This document shows positions 6,756 through 14,082 of a stretch of DNA of 39,295 nucleotides, piece after piece. The first letter of the stretch is position 1. Each line of letters starts with the position of its first letter. Both the position numbers and the translations under genes were made by a program. Below the pieces are notes generated by a model, which was given only the letters and a program-made list of their open reading frames with translations, did not search any database and was not told the DNA's origin. Origin of the DNA: a virus; the IMG/VR virus record IMGVR_UViG_3300030107_006739, positions 1-39,295 of that record. One strand, given 5' to 3'.

Positions 6756-7784
6756 ATGAAAATCAGAGGCAAAAAAGCAGAAGCGGTTATCCCAACACTC
6801 TGGGAACTAGACGGGAAGTTTTACATCATTAGAGAAGTCAATGGTCGCAAGAGACAGTTGTACCTTAGAGGCATTACTATGCAGCAGTCTGCAATGCAGA
6901 TGGCAGCAGAGTGCGACATAGCGGTAGTCAATAACACGTTCGAAGCGTTTGCGGACAAGTTCAAAGCGAGGAAAAGCATAAGTATCGCGCAAGCCTTCTC
7001 TCTTTGGATTCAAGCCAGCGAAGAGGTAAACAAGAACAAGGCGAAAGTTATCGCCACAAAAAAAAGATTAGCCGCGAATTTTCTGGCGCAAGTATCAAGC
7101 TCTCATTTGTCTGCCATAGACAGGGGCGCCGTCGAAAAATACATTGCGACCCGAAACGTACAGGTCAGTCCCACAACAGCTGGAGACGAGCTTACCAAGA
7201 TGAGGACTTTTTTTAGATTCTGCGTCAGCAAGGGATGGATAAGCTCAAACCCAGCCGAAGGCATTCAAGGGCCAAAGAAGAGTGCGCGCACAAAAGACTA
7301 CGTGCATGTCATTACCCGCTCTGAGCTTGACCGGTTATCTTTTCGGCGCCCAGTTTACCGAAACATATGCTTAGCTTTATGGCATACGGGATTACGCATC
7401 GAAGAGTTGTACCGTGTTCGCTTGCAGGATATTCACGAGTCTATCCTGCACGTGCGCTGTGGCGAAGAGAGGACGAAGAACGCACGAGGAAGAGAGGTCG
7501 AGATAGGCCCAGAGGCAAGAGAAGCTCTGCGCAAGGTGAGCTTGTCCGATCTCCCTCACACAGAGACTGTGCGCAAGGTACTAAAGAGGGCTTGTAAGCG
7601 CGCAGGACTGACTAGTTTCACTCCTCATCAGTTTCGCCACAGTCGTGCGTCTCTATGGCTGGCTCAAGGGTTGCCCAAAAAAAACATTTCTGTATTACTT
7701 GGACATTCGAGTACGGATGTAACGGAACAGTATCTACATCCGGTGACGAAGGAGACGTATGACGCCATTACAGGAACACAATAA
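6756..7784 (+). CDS. int: Tyrosine recombinase (integrase)
   Basis: This 342-residue recombinase would catalyse site-specific strand exchange. ATG 6756 follows a strong TAGGAGG. Residues of about 72-170 form a SAM-like core-binding domain. The catalytic domain carries the complete set: Arg214 (HTGLRIEEL), Lys241, His291 and Arg294 (HQFRH), His317 (LGHSS) and the nucleophile Tyr326 (EQYLH). The N-terminal 60 residues resemble a small beta arm-binding domain. All key residues are intact, so activity is likely. It implies integration or resolution of genome forms. No excisionase or attachment site was identified next to it. Its end overlaps the next gene by 26 bases. Confidence 0.9.
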   Translation: MKIRGKKAEAVIPTLWELDGKFYIIREVNGRKRQLYLRGITMQQSAMQMAAECDIAVVNNTFEAFADKFKARKSISIAQAFSLWIQASEEVNKNKAKVIATKKRLAANFLAQVSSSHLSAIDRGAVEKYIATRNVQVSPTTAGDELTKMRTFFRFCVSKGWISSNPAEGIQGPKKSARTKDYVHVITRSELDRLSFRRPVYRNICLALWHTGLRIEELYRVRLQDIHESILHVRCGEERTKNARGREVEIGPEAREALRKVSLSDLPHTETVRKVLKRACKRAGLTSFTPHQFRHSRASLWLAQGLPKKNISVLLGHSSTDVTEQYLHPVTKETYDAITGTQ

Positions 7785-8088
7785 ACTAATCGCCAAGATT
7801 CTGCATACGCGCTCTTATGATCCCGAGCTGTCCGCGACAAGGATAGCCAAACGGCATGGGTGCGATATATCGTTTGTAAAGCGAGCGCTGAAGGGAGAGG
7901 TGCAGTATCCCGGTTATTACCGAAAGCTCAGCAAGCAATACAAGTTGCCGGTTGAGCTTATCCAGGAACAAATGGAGCAAGGGAAGAGATACTGCCCTAA
8001 ATGTGAAACTTTTTGCGAAACCCGCGAGTTTAGGGCTACTTCAGGCAGCTCTTGGCGCCACCTGACTGCGTATTGCGAGCCAAAATGA
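7759..8088 (+). CDS. HTH protein with C-terminal zinc motif, possible regulator
   Basis: This 109-residue protein has a helix-turn-helix-like segment near residues 25-47 (SATRIAKRHGCDISFVKRALKG) and a second basic helix. The tail carries CPKC at about 74-77 followed by further cysteines (CETRE and AYCEPK), a plausible zinc site. AAGGAG precedes the ATG, which lies inside the integrase gene. Position right after an integrase and the HTH suggest a regulator or excisionase-like factor. It is the best candidate for a lysogeny switch component here, but this is inference. Confidence 0.6.
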   Translation: MTPLQEHNKLIAKILHTRSYDPELSATRIAKRHGCDISFVKRALKGEVQYPGYYRKLSKQYKLPVELIQEQMEQGKRYCPKCETFCETREFRATSGSSWRHLTAYCEPK

Positions 8089-8423
8089 GCCACTATTTTG
8101 ATTTCTTAGAAGCTGACGCACGAGACAAGCAGCTCACTGTAGCGAAAAAACTAGGCGTAGTGCCAGAGGGGTGCCTGTTGAACGGCAGCCTGGTTATGGG
8201 ACTGCACTACACTACCCCAGACAATCCGCCAGAGGGCTACGTGTGCGGATTGTGCAAGGATGGACCCAGAGATAGGTGTGGCGGGGCGCCGTACAAGGAG
8301 CCGGAGCACAAAAAGCCCGAGCTATCATCCAGAGATCGCGCAAACATCACCAATGATGACGCGGGTTTTCGCGGACTGGAGAGGCGAAGAGTGGTGGATA
8401 TACTCAACTCTCTGGTAGAATAG
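8085..8423 (+). CDS. Small Cys-containing protein, unknown
   Basis: This 112-residue protein starts at ATG 8085, overlapping the previous stop by four bases. A central CGLCKDGPRDRCGG motif gives three clustered cysteines and could hold a metal or form a disulfide. The C-terminal third is basic and charged. I do not recognise the family. It closes the replication/integration block; the next gene begins four bases later. Confidence 0.6.
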   Translation: MSHYFDFLEADARDKQLTVAKKLGVVPEGCLLNGSLVMGLHYTTPDNPPEGYVCGLCKDGPRDRCGGAPYKEPEHKKPELSSRDRANITNDDAGFRGLERRRVVDILNSLVE

Positions 8424-8427
8424 CTTT

Positions 8428-8709
8428 ATGAAAGAAATCGAAAAGAAATGGTATCAAAGCAAAAAATTTCTCGCCTTTCTGATTTTAGTAATAATGACGA
8501 CAAGCCTGATTGCGATGGGTATCCTTTGGCGGACAACACCTGACGTTCTTCAGAGTCTTGTGACGATCCTGGGCGGAACTACGGGCGCAGCGGGCGCCGG
8601 GCTTATAGGCACGCAAGGCTACGTGGATGCAAAGGTGCGGCCTGCATTGCTGGAGACAGAGATCGTAGAAAAAGAAGAAGTGCTCGACGATGATGGTGCG
8701 GAGAAATAG
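8428..8709 (+). CDS. Small membrane protein, holin candidate
   Basis: This 93-residue protein has a short basic N-terminus (MKEIEKKWYQSKK), a transmembrane segment at about residues 14-33, a second hydrophobic Gly/Ala-rich segment at about 40-62, and an acidic tail. Two membrane spans, charged ends and a position heading a run of small membrane proteins beside an endolysin suit a class II-type holin, which would permeabilise the inner membrane to time lysis. There is no family-specific signature, so the call rests on topology and context. Confidence 0.6.
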   Translation: MKEIEKKWYQSKKFLAFLILVIMTTSLIAMGILWRTTPDVLQSLVTILGGTTGAAGAGLIGTQGYVDAKVRPALLETEIVEKEEVLDDDGAEK

Positions 8710-8977
8710 CGTGTGGTGGGGCGTGATGATAGGCCTTGCAGGACTGGGCGCAGGGTTTTTGGCTATGAAGAAGGCATTTACCGGGCAAGGGCGAATCACG
8801 GAACACAATCGCCAGCGCCGGTATGCGGAGATGCTCACAGCCGAAATCGAACGCAAGGATGCAGCGATAAACAAAAAGGTTTCTTCCAAAGTCCAGAAGA
8901 TAAAACGTACTACGTTGCGGCGAAAGAAGAACAAAGACCCCATTTCGTTCTTATCGAGGACGCGACAGGAATGGTAA
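8690..8977 (+). CDS. Membrane-anchored basic coiled protein, i-spanin candidate
   Basis: This 95-residue protein has one N-terminal transmembrane segment (about residues 9-27) and then a highly basic helical region. That is the topology of inner-membrane spanin subunits, which bridge to an outer-membrane partner late in lysis. Starts at 8690 or 8693 are adjacent ATGs. It overlaps the holin candidate by 20 bases and the next gene by seven. The strongly basic tail is unusual for a spanin and leaves room for another role. Confidence 0.5.
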   Translation: MMVRRNSVWWGVMIGLAGLGAGFLAMKKAFTGQGRITEHNRQRRYAEMLTAEIERKDAAINKKVSSKVQKIKRTTLRRKKNKDPISFLSRTRQEW

Positions 8978-9315
8978 AAGAAGCCGCGTTTGCTGCAGCT
9001 CTGCTTGCTGCACTGCCTGTATCCGCTATCGCGCAATCTGCTTGCGGGGGACCTCGAGAAATGACGGTCTGTGAAGCCGAGCTTTATGATGCAGGAGTGA
9101 CCTGGGAAGGCAGAGCTCGTGAAACACGTGCTCACCTTGAAGGGTGCATGGAGAAACTTCGCATCCGGACATCTACCGTGGTCAACAACCTGGTTATCCC
9201 TCCATTTCCTCAGCCTAAAAACGCAGACTGGAAACAAGATGCAACGCTTCTAGGTCTGGTCGCAACACTAGGACTTGGCCTGGGCGTGACTCTTGGCGTA
9301 TTCTTAGGTCGATGA
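8971..9315 (+). CDS. Secreted, C-terminally anchored protein in lysis cassette
   Basis: This 114-residue protein has an N-terminal signal peptide (hydrophobic to about residue 20, with an AIAQ cleavage-like site) and a Gly/Leu-rich transmembrane segment at the extreme C-terminus (about 92-113). The periplasmic middle carries several cysteines and a helical ETRAHLEGCMEKL stretch. I start at ATG 8971; the longer open frame back to 8713 reads through the preceding gene in another frame. The topology is reminiscent of unimolecular spanins or secreted lysis factors, but it has no lipobox. It overlaps both neighbours. Confidence 0.5.
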   Translation: MVKEAAFAAALLAALPVSAIAQSACGGPREMTVCEAELYDAGVTWEGRARETRAHLEGCMEKLRIRTSTVVNNLVIPPFPQPKNADWKQDATLLGLVATLGLGLGVTLGVFLGR

Positions 9316-9749
9316 AGCAACCTGACTGCCCTTTAAACGTGGTTATCTATGCGCCAGCAGGCAGCGCGGAGAACTACGATTGCACTGGTCCTACTCAGTT
9401 GCGAGAGTGGCTAAAAAGGGGCCGAGTTACCGAGCAAACAGCGGTTTTTGCAAGGAGATCGGGAGAATGGATGACTGTTGCGTCATATTTGAATTGGTCC
9501 GAACGGAAAAGCGACGTGGAGACGCTATCGGACATGGACGCTACACTGACGAACCTTGTCGGCGTAGCTGAGGAGCTCAAAAGACTGACCGAACTTGCGA
9601 GCAAAAGAGAGGCGAGTAAGCATCATGACAGATCGAGAAACTTCCGTGAGTATCGGAAAACTGAGCGCACAAATGGAGACACTAACCGCGACGATGACCA
9701 CAACCGTACAGCAGTTTGCCGCGCAGTCCCAGGGGCTGGTTCGTATTGA
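9312..9749 (+). CDS. GYF_2-like domain protein
   Basis: This 145-residue protein overlaps the previous stop (ATGA). Residues of about 25-60 (GPTQLREWLKRGRV, then W near 53) match the GYF_2-like pattern GP...L..W...G.(V/I)...T.V......W..., a small fold that usually binds proline-rich peptides at membranes. Residues of about 70-100 are helical. The last 41 or so residues are read out of frame across the next gene (overlap 9625-9749) and look low-complexity and basic, so they may be non-conserved. Role within the lysis block is unknown. Confidence 0.5.
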   Translation: MKQPDCPLNVVIYAPAGSAENYDCTGPTQLREWLKRGRVTEQTAVFARRSGEWMTVASYLNWSERKSDVETLSDMDATLTNLVGVAEELKRLTELASKREASKHHDRSRNFREYRKTERTNGDTNRDDDHNRTAVCRAVPGAGSY

Positions 9750-10008
9750 AGCGCAAATGGAAGCCGTTGAGGAGCGCGTTTCTGAGCTAAGAAAATCTCT
9801 GTACGGACAGGACGGTAACGAGGGAATTGTCCGCAAGATCTCAACATGCGAGGGTTCTTTGGTTGCTATTCAAAAAGAAATCGCAGAACTCAAAGAGATG
9901 GCGGACAGCTTCAAAACGACTATTTTCAAGATTATTGTTCTTGTTATTGGTTCCGGAGCTTTGTCGGGCGGTGCAGCGGCAAAACTGCTAGGAGCTATTG
10001 CGCCCTGA
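9625..10008 (+). CDS. Coiled-coil membrane protein, XhlA-like
   Basis: This 127-residue protein has a long N-terminal coiled-coil (about residues 1-95, with heptads in QMEAVEERVSELRKSL) and one C-terminal transmembrane segment (about 100-124). That architecture matches XhlA-type hemolysin/holin-associated proteins, which sit in the membrane and aid lysis. ATG 9625 is preferred over upstream in-frame starts as it begins a typical soluble N-terminus. Its final 14 bases overlap the oppositely oriented endolysin gene, with no room for a terminator between them. Confidence 0.6.
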   Translation: MTDRETSVSIGKLSAQMETLTATMTTTVQQFAAQSQGLVRIEAQMEAVEERVSELRKSLYGQDGNEGIVRKISTCEGSLVAIQKEIAELKEMADSFKTTIFKIIVLVIGSGALSGGAAAKLLGAIAP

Positions 10009-10417
10009 TCTCAAAGTGCGGTCCATCAAGGAAGGTTTGATCATCAAGATCATTGTCTCCGTCCCAATCTAAGCCGCACCTAAGCTCCCAGACATCTTCT
10101 ATTCGACCGTCGTTTACCATCTGAATAAAGGTGGCTTTTACGAAACCCTGGAAGTGATAAAACCTTTTTGTGTTCGTCCAGTCGGACGATTTGAACGGGT
10201 AAGGAATTACGTCTACAGCGTGGCTAGGTGATTTTGCATGAAGGCTTTTCAGTGTTTTGCTAAATCCCTGCTCTACCAATTCTTTCTGGCGCTCAGGCGT
10301 GCGATAGCCCTCGATAACAGAACAATCGTAGTGACGGACAACCTCTTCAAACAACTTGATTAGCACAGGGTGACAGCTATCTAGTTTGCGTCGGCTGCTT
10401 TTTCCAAAACTAGGCAT
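9995..10417 (-). CDS. Endolysin, M15-family peptidase
   Basis: This 140-residue protein resembles phage M15 (VanY/D-Ala-D-Ala carboxypeptidase-like) endolysins that cleave peptide cross-links in peptidoglycan. Family features are GYRTPERQKEL at about 37-47, a metal-binding pair in the region SLHAKSPSHAVDV (His60 and Asp69) and a final metal ligand in GPHFEI (His134). Length is typical for a single-domain enzyme without a wall-binding module or signal peptide, so it would need a holin to reach the wall. It is the last gene of the virion operon and its start overlaps the upstream stop (TAATG). Confidence 0.82.
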   Translation of the reverse strand: MPSFGKSSRRKLDSCHPVLIKLFEEVVRHYDCSVIEGYRTPERQKELVEQGFSKTLKSLHAKSPSHAVDVIPYPFKSSDWTNTKRFYHFQGFVKATFIQMVNDGRIEDVWELRCGLDWDGDNDLDDQTFLDGPHFEIRAQ

Positions 10418-10734
10418 TATAAAACTTGCTCATAAGTTCCCGGTTCAGGATTCCAAAGCTCATTGTTTTCTGCAATATGCGTTTTTATTTCTTCATGCGT
10501 TTTAACTGTGTTGTTAACTTCCGCAATAATAGTTTCTTCCGTGTCGTTTTCAGAGACAGTAATCGCCATAGATTCCGCGAGTGTCTTTAGGGTGTCTCGG
10601 GACAGCAAACCAAGCCCGTCTAATGCGATCTCAATTTTTTCTATTATTCGGGTTTTATCATAAGATATCCGGATATTTATTCTTCCTTCGACAGGAATAT
10701 TATCAAAGTCTTTAACAATATACCCAATACTCAT
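10417..10734 (-). CDS. Small protein between lectin and endolysin, unknown
   Basis: This 105-residue acidic protein begins at ATG 10734, overlapping the upstream stop (ATGA). The first half has alternating beta-type patterns (RINIRISYDK), the rest is helical and acidic. Its location just after fibre and receptor-binding genes is where tail fibre assembly chaperones often lie, but no chaperone signature is visible. Function unknown. Confidence 0.6.
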   Translation of the reverse strand: MSIGYIVKDFDNIPVEGRINIRISYDKTRIIEKIEIALDGLGLLSRDTLKTLAESMAITVSENDTEETIIAEVNNTVKTHEEIKTHIAENNELWNPEPGTYEQVL

Positions 10735-11609
10735 GTCCAATCCCCCGACGCAATATCACTGATCTCGCTTGTAGATAAGATTTTATTATAAAGACGAATA
10801 TCGCTAAGAATTATTTCCGCATGACCACCGGAGGTTCCGTCAGGCCTAACATAAGAAGCGAAAGATAGTTTTGCGTCTGCTGTAGACCCAATAAGAGTGC
10901 TGGGGCTTGTAGAGCTATGAGAGCCATAAGAAGCCACTTCTGTGCCGTCGTAGTAAATTTTGTAGTATCGACCCGTGGTGTCTTTATCGGGAAATGTCGC
11001 AACTAAATTTCTCCACCCAGTATGAGGAATAGTGTTTGCTTCACTCGTCCTGTACCCGTTCCACAACGGATTAAACCAAAAATTGAGAGTTGTGTTCGAC
11101 CAAAAATATGTTCCAAACCCGTCGTTCCAAGAATTGCTCGTTGCTGCGGTGTAATAAGTCGTATAGTTAGCGTGGCTACTTTGGTCGTCTTTGATCCACA
11201 TTGAAAGCGTAAAGCCTGCGCCATGCGATTCATCAAACAGATTTCCTATTACAGAATTTGTGCCGCCTGAATCTACAGTTTTTACCCAGGCCACATCGTT
11301 AACTCCGTCAAAAGAAATAACGCTAGGCGTACCGATTTCAGAAGGCCCTCCGCTAACCGAAGAAACGCCATCAAGGGTTAGGTCAGTAACCCCAGCAGAT
11401 GCGTTTAGCCCGTAATCCGTTGCTGTGGTAGTTGACCCGTCATTCATCTTCCACCAGTGAACAAGGTTGTCCTTCGCAGAAATAGAGGCGGGAATGCCGC
11501 CAGAAGGCATGTCTGTTCCGTCAATTTTTGCAATGTTTGCTTTAGCTACATGGTTGACCTTGGCGATATTAGCAGCTGCAACATCGTTAACCTTTCCAAT
11601 ATCGGCCAT
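10731..11609 (-). CDS. LamG/concanavalin-like lectin virion protein
   Basis: This 292-residue protein has a short N-terminal repeat region (NIAKVN and NIAKID segments separated by VAxA, residues of about 8-30) and then a jelly-roll domain of the LamG/concanavalin A-like type. Family-like pieces are FTLSMWIKD, WRNLVATF, YKIYYDGTEVA and IILSDIRLYNKILSTSEI. Such domains bind glycans, so it probably contacts the host surface from the tip of the fibre or the capsid. Its start overlaps the fibre stop (TAATG). The N-terminal repeats may be the virion attachment segment. Confidence 0.78.
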   Translation of the reverse strand: MADIGKVNDVAAANIAKVNHVAKANIAKIDGTDMPSGGIPASISAKDNLVHWWKMNDGSTTTATDYGLNASAGVTDLTLDGVSSVSGGPSEIGTPSVISFDGVNDVAWVKTVDSGGTNSVIGNLFDESHGAGFTLSMWIKDDQSSHANYTTYYTAATSNSWNDGFGTYFWSNTTLNFWFNPLWNGYRTSEANTIPHTGWRNLVATFPDKDTTGRYYKIYYDGTEVASYGSHSSTSPSTLIGSTADAKLSFASYVRPDGTSGGHAEIILSDIRLYNKILSTSEISDIASGDWT

Positions 11610-13711
11610 TAGGCGACCTCAACCATAGTCAAAGATGGATTGAAATAAACAACATCATCTGAAAGGGCTACACCAACGACCTGAACAAGGTCGCCGGTTC
11701 CAGTCGGAACAGTTTGTGTCATTGCACCAGGCGTCGCACCGGAAGCATAAAGAAGCCCACCAATCGTCCAGTTCCATGAGTCGTGCCGAATAAATCCCTG
11801 CAAAAGAATTGTGCCTGTTTCTGTGTCGTTGAAAGCAGCAGGAGCGATGCCAATTACGGGCATTGTGCCAATAGCGTCTGAGTCGGAAATAACAACCTCT
11901 CCGGTTACAGTGTGAATACAAACAGTTTCAAACGCTCCGATTGCTCCGCCTGCTAGCATCTCTGCTGTTAGCCCTGTCGAGGTATTATCTGTAGTCGGCA
12001 AAAGCGGAGTTCCAATACTTAGAGATTTTGCTTCTGCTAAGGTTGCTGTGCCTCCAATCGCTAATGCTCCAGAGCTTACTGTTCCAGTGGTAGTAATTGC
12101 GCTAGATCCATTGTTTATAGTGCCAAACCCGCTTGTGATAGAACCGCTATCAAGTGCTCCTGTTGTGACTATAGAGCCAGAGCCAGCGGTAGCGCCTTTG
12201 CTGTCTAACTGCGTCTGAATTGCGCTCGTTACTCCGTCTACGTAATTCAGTTCTGCGGCGGTTGCTGTGATAGTGGTGCCGTCAATAGACAGCGCATCAC
12301 ACTCTAGGGTGCCGTCGAAATCTCCGTCTACCGCATCAATATCCCCTTTGAATACAGCTGCCGTAATAGTTCCAGAAGATGGGTTATAAGTAAGGTTGCC
12401 GTCCATCTCTAAACCGACGTTTCCGGTTGTAGAAGTCGCCCCCTCAACAAACGCAATCAGGTTTTCTTCGTTAGTGGCTTCGTTATCAGTAACCAATACG
12501 TGAGAGCTGTTTGTAGCATTGGTAGCGGTTGTAACCGTCGTTCCTGCAATCACAGTAGCTAACGCCACTCCGCCAACAGTGATAGCGTCAGCCTCAAGAG
12601 TGCCATCAAAATCACCATCTACTGCGTCAATGTCCCCCTTAAATACGGCGGCTGTAACGGCTCCTGACGAAGGATTGTATGTGAGATTGCCGTCCATTTC
12701 TAGGCCGACATTTCCAGTAGAGGAGGTTGCCCCTTCTACGAAGGCGATTAGGTTTTCTTCGTCCGTAGATTCGTTGTCGGTGACAAGGACATGGGAGCTG
12801 TTTGTGGCGTTAGTTGCTGTAGTTACGGTTGTCCCCGCAATAACTGTCGCAAGCGCAGTCCCATCTACCGTAATTGCATCCGCTTCTAAGGTGCCATCTA
12901 CATCTAGGTTACGGAAGACAGCGACATCGCCATTTGCATCTACTGTTAGCCGATCAGCATTTCCGCCAGCATCAATCCTAAGTTTATCGGTGCTGTGGTC
13001 ATAGTAAACCTGGCCTGCTGCTGCGGCTGCGTCGTCGCCAAATTGAATTAGTCCAATATTGTTGGCCGAACCAGATAGCTGGATTGAGGGCCGAGCATCG
13101 TCCTCGGCAATAATTGGGGCAGTGGTTGATTTGCTCCCGGTAGAAACATCTCTGACGGCGTGAACTTCTGTCGCAGCCTGCTCGGTGCCCGCACCAAGTT
13201 TTGCCACGCTTACGTTTCCGCGTGTTACTGTAAGATCGCCTGAGCTTGCGCCCGTAGCTGCTGTCGTTCCGAGGACAAACTCATCACGGGACTCATCCCA
13301 GATAATGCCCGCGTTGTCTGAACTTCCGCGCTCAATGATAAGCCCAGCATCACCGCTCGGTGTTCCGCTTGTTCCGTTAGCTAGCTCAATCAGCTTGTCT
13401 TCGACCACGGTATTGGTTGTGCTTATCGTGGTTGTGGTGCCGTTGACAGTTAGATTGCCTTCCACCACTGCAGCGCCGTTGACGTGCAGTTTTGACGTAG
13501 GTGTCGCAGTGCCCACGCCCACATTCCCCGTGTCACCTTCGACAACCAACTTATCGGTATCAACAATAAAGTCGTCACCGGAGTCGCTTCCTAGGTCTAT
13601 CTTGACACTAGTGCTGTCGTCAGAAGCAATTTCTTTTAGGCTTATTTTCTGGACGTTTTGTAGGTCTTGATCGCTAAAATCCGCAATACCGCTATGCTTG
13701 ATGAGTGCCAT
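11609..13711 (-). CDS. Tail fibre-like protein with tandem repeats
   Basis: This 700-residue, Thr/Ser/Gly-rich, beta-type protein is almost free of Cys and Trp outside the C-terminus. The N-terminal region carries GNVGVGTATPTSKLHVNG and NLTVNGTTTTI, motifs common in marine phage fibres and related beta-structured proteins. Residues 274-370 and 371-467 form two tandem 97-residue repeats that agree at about 90 positions; a third begins but diverges. The C-terminal part (about 560-700) contains a compact domain with GFIRHDSWNW and GDLVQVVGVAL. It is the likely host-recognition fibre, upstream of the LamG protein. Confidence 0.78.
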   Translation of the reverse strand: MALIKHSGIADFSDQDLQNVQKISLKEIASDDSTSVKIDLGSDSGDDFIVDTDKLVVEGDTGNVGVGTATPTSKLHVNGAAVVEGNLTVNGTTTTISTTNTVVEDKLIELANGTSGTPSGDAGLIIERGSSDNAGIIWDESRDEFVLGTTAATGASSGDLTVTRGNVSVAKLGAGTEQAATEVHAVRDVSTGSKSTTAPIIAEDDARPSIQLSGSANNIGLIQFGDDAAAAAGQVYYDHSTDKLRIDAGGNADRLTVDANGDVAVFRNLDVDGTLEADAITVDGTALATVIAGTTVTTATNATNSSHVLVTDNESTDEENLIAFVEGATSSTGNVGLEMDGNLTYNPSSGAVTAAVFKGDIDAVDGDFDGTLEADAITVGGVALATVIAGTTVTTATNATNSSHVLVTDNEATNEENLIAFVEGATSTTGNVGLEMDGNLTYNPSSGTITAAVFKGDIDAVDGDFDGTLECDALSIDGTTITATAAELNYVDGVTSAIQTQLDSKGATAGSGSIVTTGALDSGSITSGFGTINNGSSAITTTGTVSSGALAIGGTATLAEAKSLSIGTPLLPTTDNTSTGLTAEMLAGGAIGAFETVCIHTVTGEVVISDSDAIGTMPVIGIAPAAFNDTETGTILLQGFIRHDSWNWTIGGLLYASGATPGAMTQTVPTGTGDLVQVVGVALSDDVVYFNPSLTMVEVA
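12311..12892 (-). repeat. Two tandem 291-bp (97-codon) fibre repeats
   Basis: Copy 1 in protein order is 12602-12892 and copy 2 is 12311-12601. By my codon-by-codon comparison only about 23 of 97 codons are identical, while about 90 of 97 encoded residues are. A partial third unit (GTLECDALSID) starts at 12310. The copies are too different as DNA to be an assembly artefact or a recent duplication. Confidence 0.85.
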
Positions 13712-13713
13712 AA

Positions 13714-14079
13714 TTAAGTCCTCGGAAGCGACCGCGCTTCGATCTCTAAATAACTGGTAGTCGTAGCGCCTGAATCAGACACTGTAAAAGTGATCCTGCT
13801 TAGACCAAGGCAATAGTCATCAATCAAATACTCGGACATAGCTGTAGCGGAACCCGTATGAGGCTTTTCAGCAATGGTCATCCACGTGCCACTGCCTCGC
13901 ATCATTTTTTCGATTTTATAGGAGCCACTAAGATCACTGCGGATACTATACATTGTCCTCAACGCAGCTCTGTCATCGACAAATTTCTGCGATACCTCAA
14001 CATCTCCGTTAGTAAACCCTGTTTTTTTGATGACAGTGCCGTAGCCGATCTGCGTGCCATCTCTCGTTGTAGTTGCCAT
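13714..14079 (-). CDS. Virion-associated protein, unknown
   Basis: This 121-residue protein is beta-rich, with SLSGSYKIEKMMRG-like and ITFTVSDSGATTTSYLEIEA stretches resembling small fibre-linker or decoration domains. It lies between the largest internal protein and the fibre, three bases before the fibre start, so it is probably translated with it. I do not recognise the family. A role at the tail-fibre junction is an inference from position only. Confidence 0.6.
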   Translation of the reverse strand: MATTTRDGTQIGYGTVIKKTGFTNGDVEVSQKFVDDRAALRTMYSIRSDLSGSYKIEKMMRGSGTWMTIAEKPHTGSATAMSEYLIDDYCLGLSRITFTVSDSGATTTSYLEIEARSLPRT

Positions 14080-14082
14080 TCA

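Noticed and set aside
8713-8970. N-terminal extension of the secreted lysis-block protein
   Set aside because: The reading frame is open, but it is the out-of-frame translation of the preceding membrane protein gene and lacks a signal peptide at its start; the signal peptide begins at ATG 8971.
12311-12892. CRISPR or diversity-generating element at the fibre/lectin genes
   Set aside because: The repeats are long coding units without spacers, and no reverse transcriptase or template repeat is present near the LamG gene.
12519-13004. 161-codon frame opposite the fibre gene (also 13185-13670)
   Set aside because: These are antisense to a repetitive Thr/Ser/Gly-coding region, which by composition leaves long Val/Ala/Pro/Ser frames open. 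No start signals or motifs support them.
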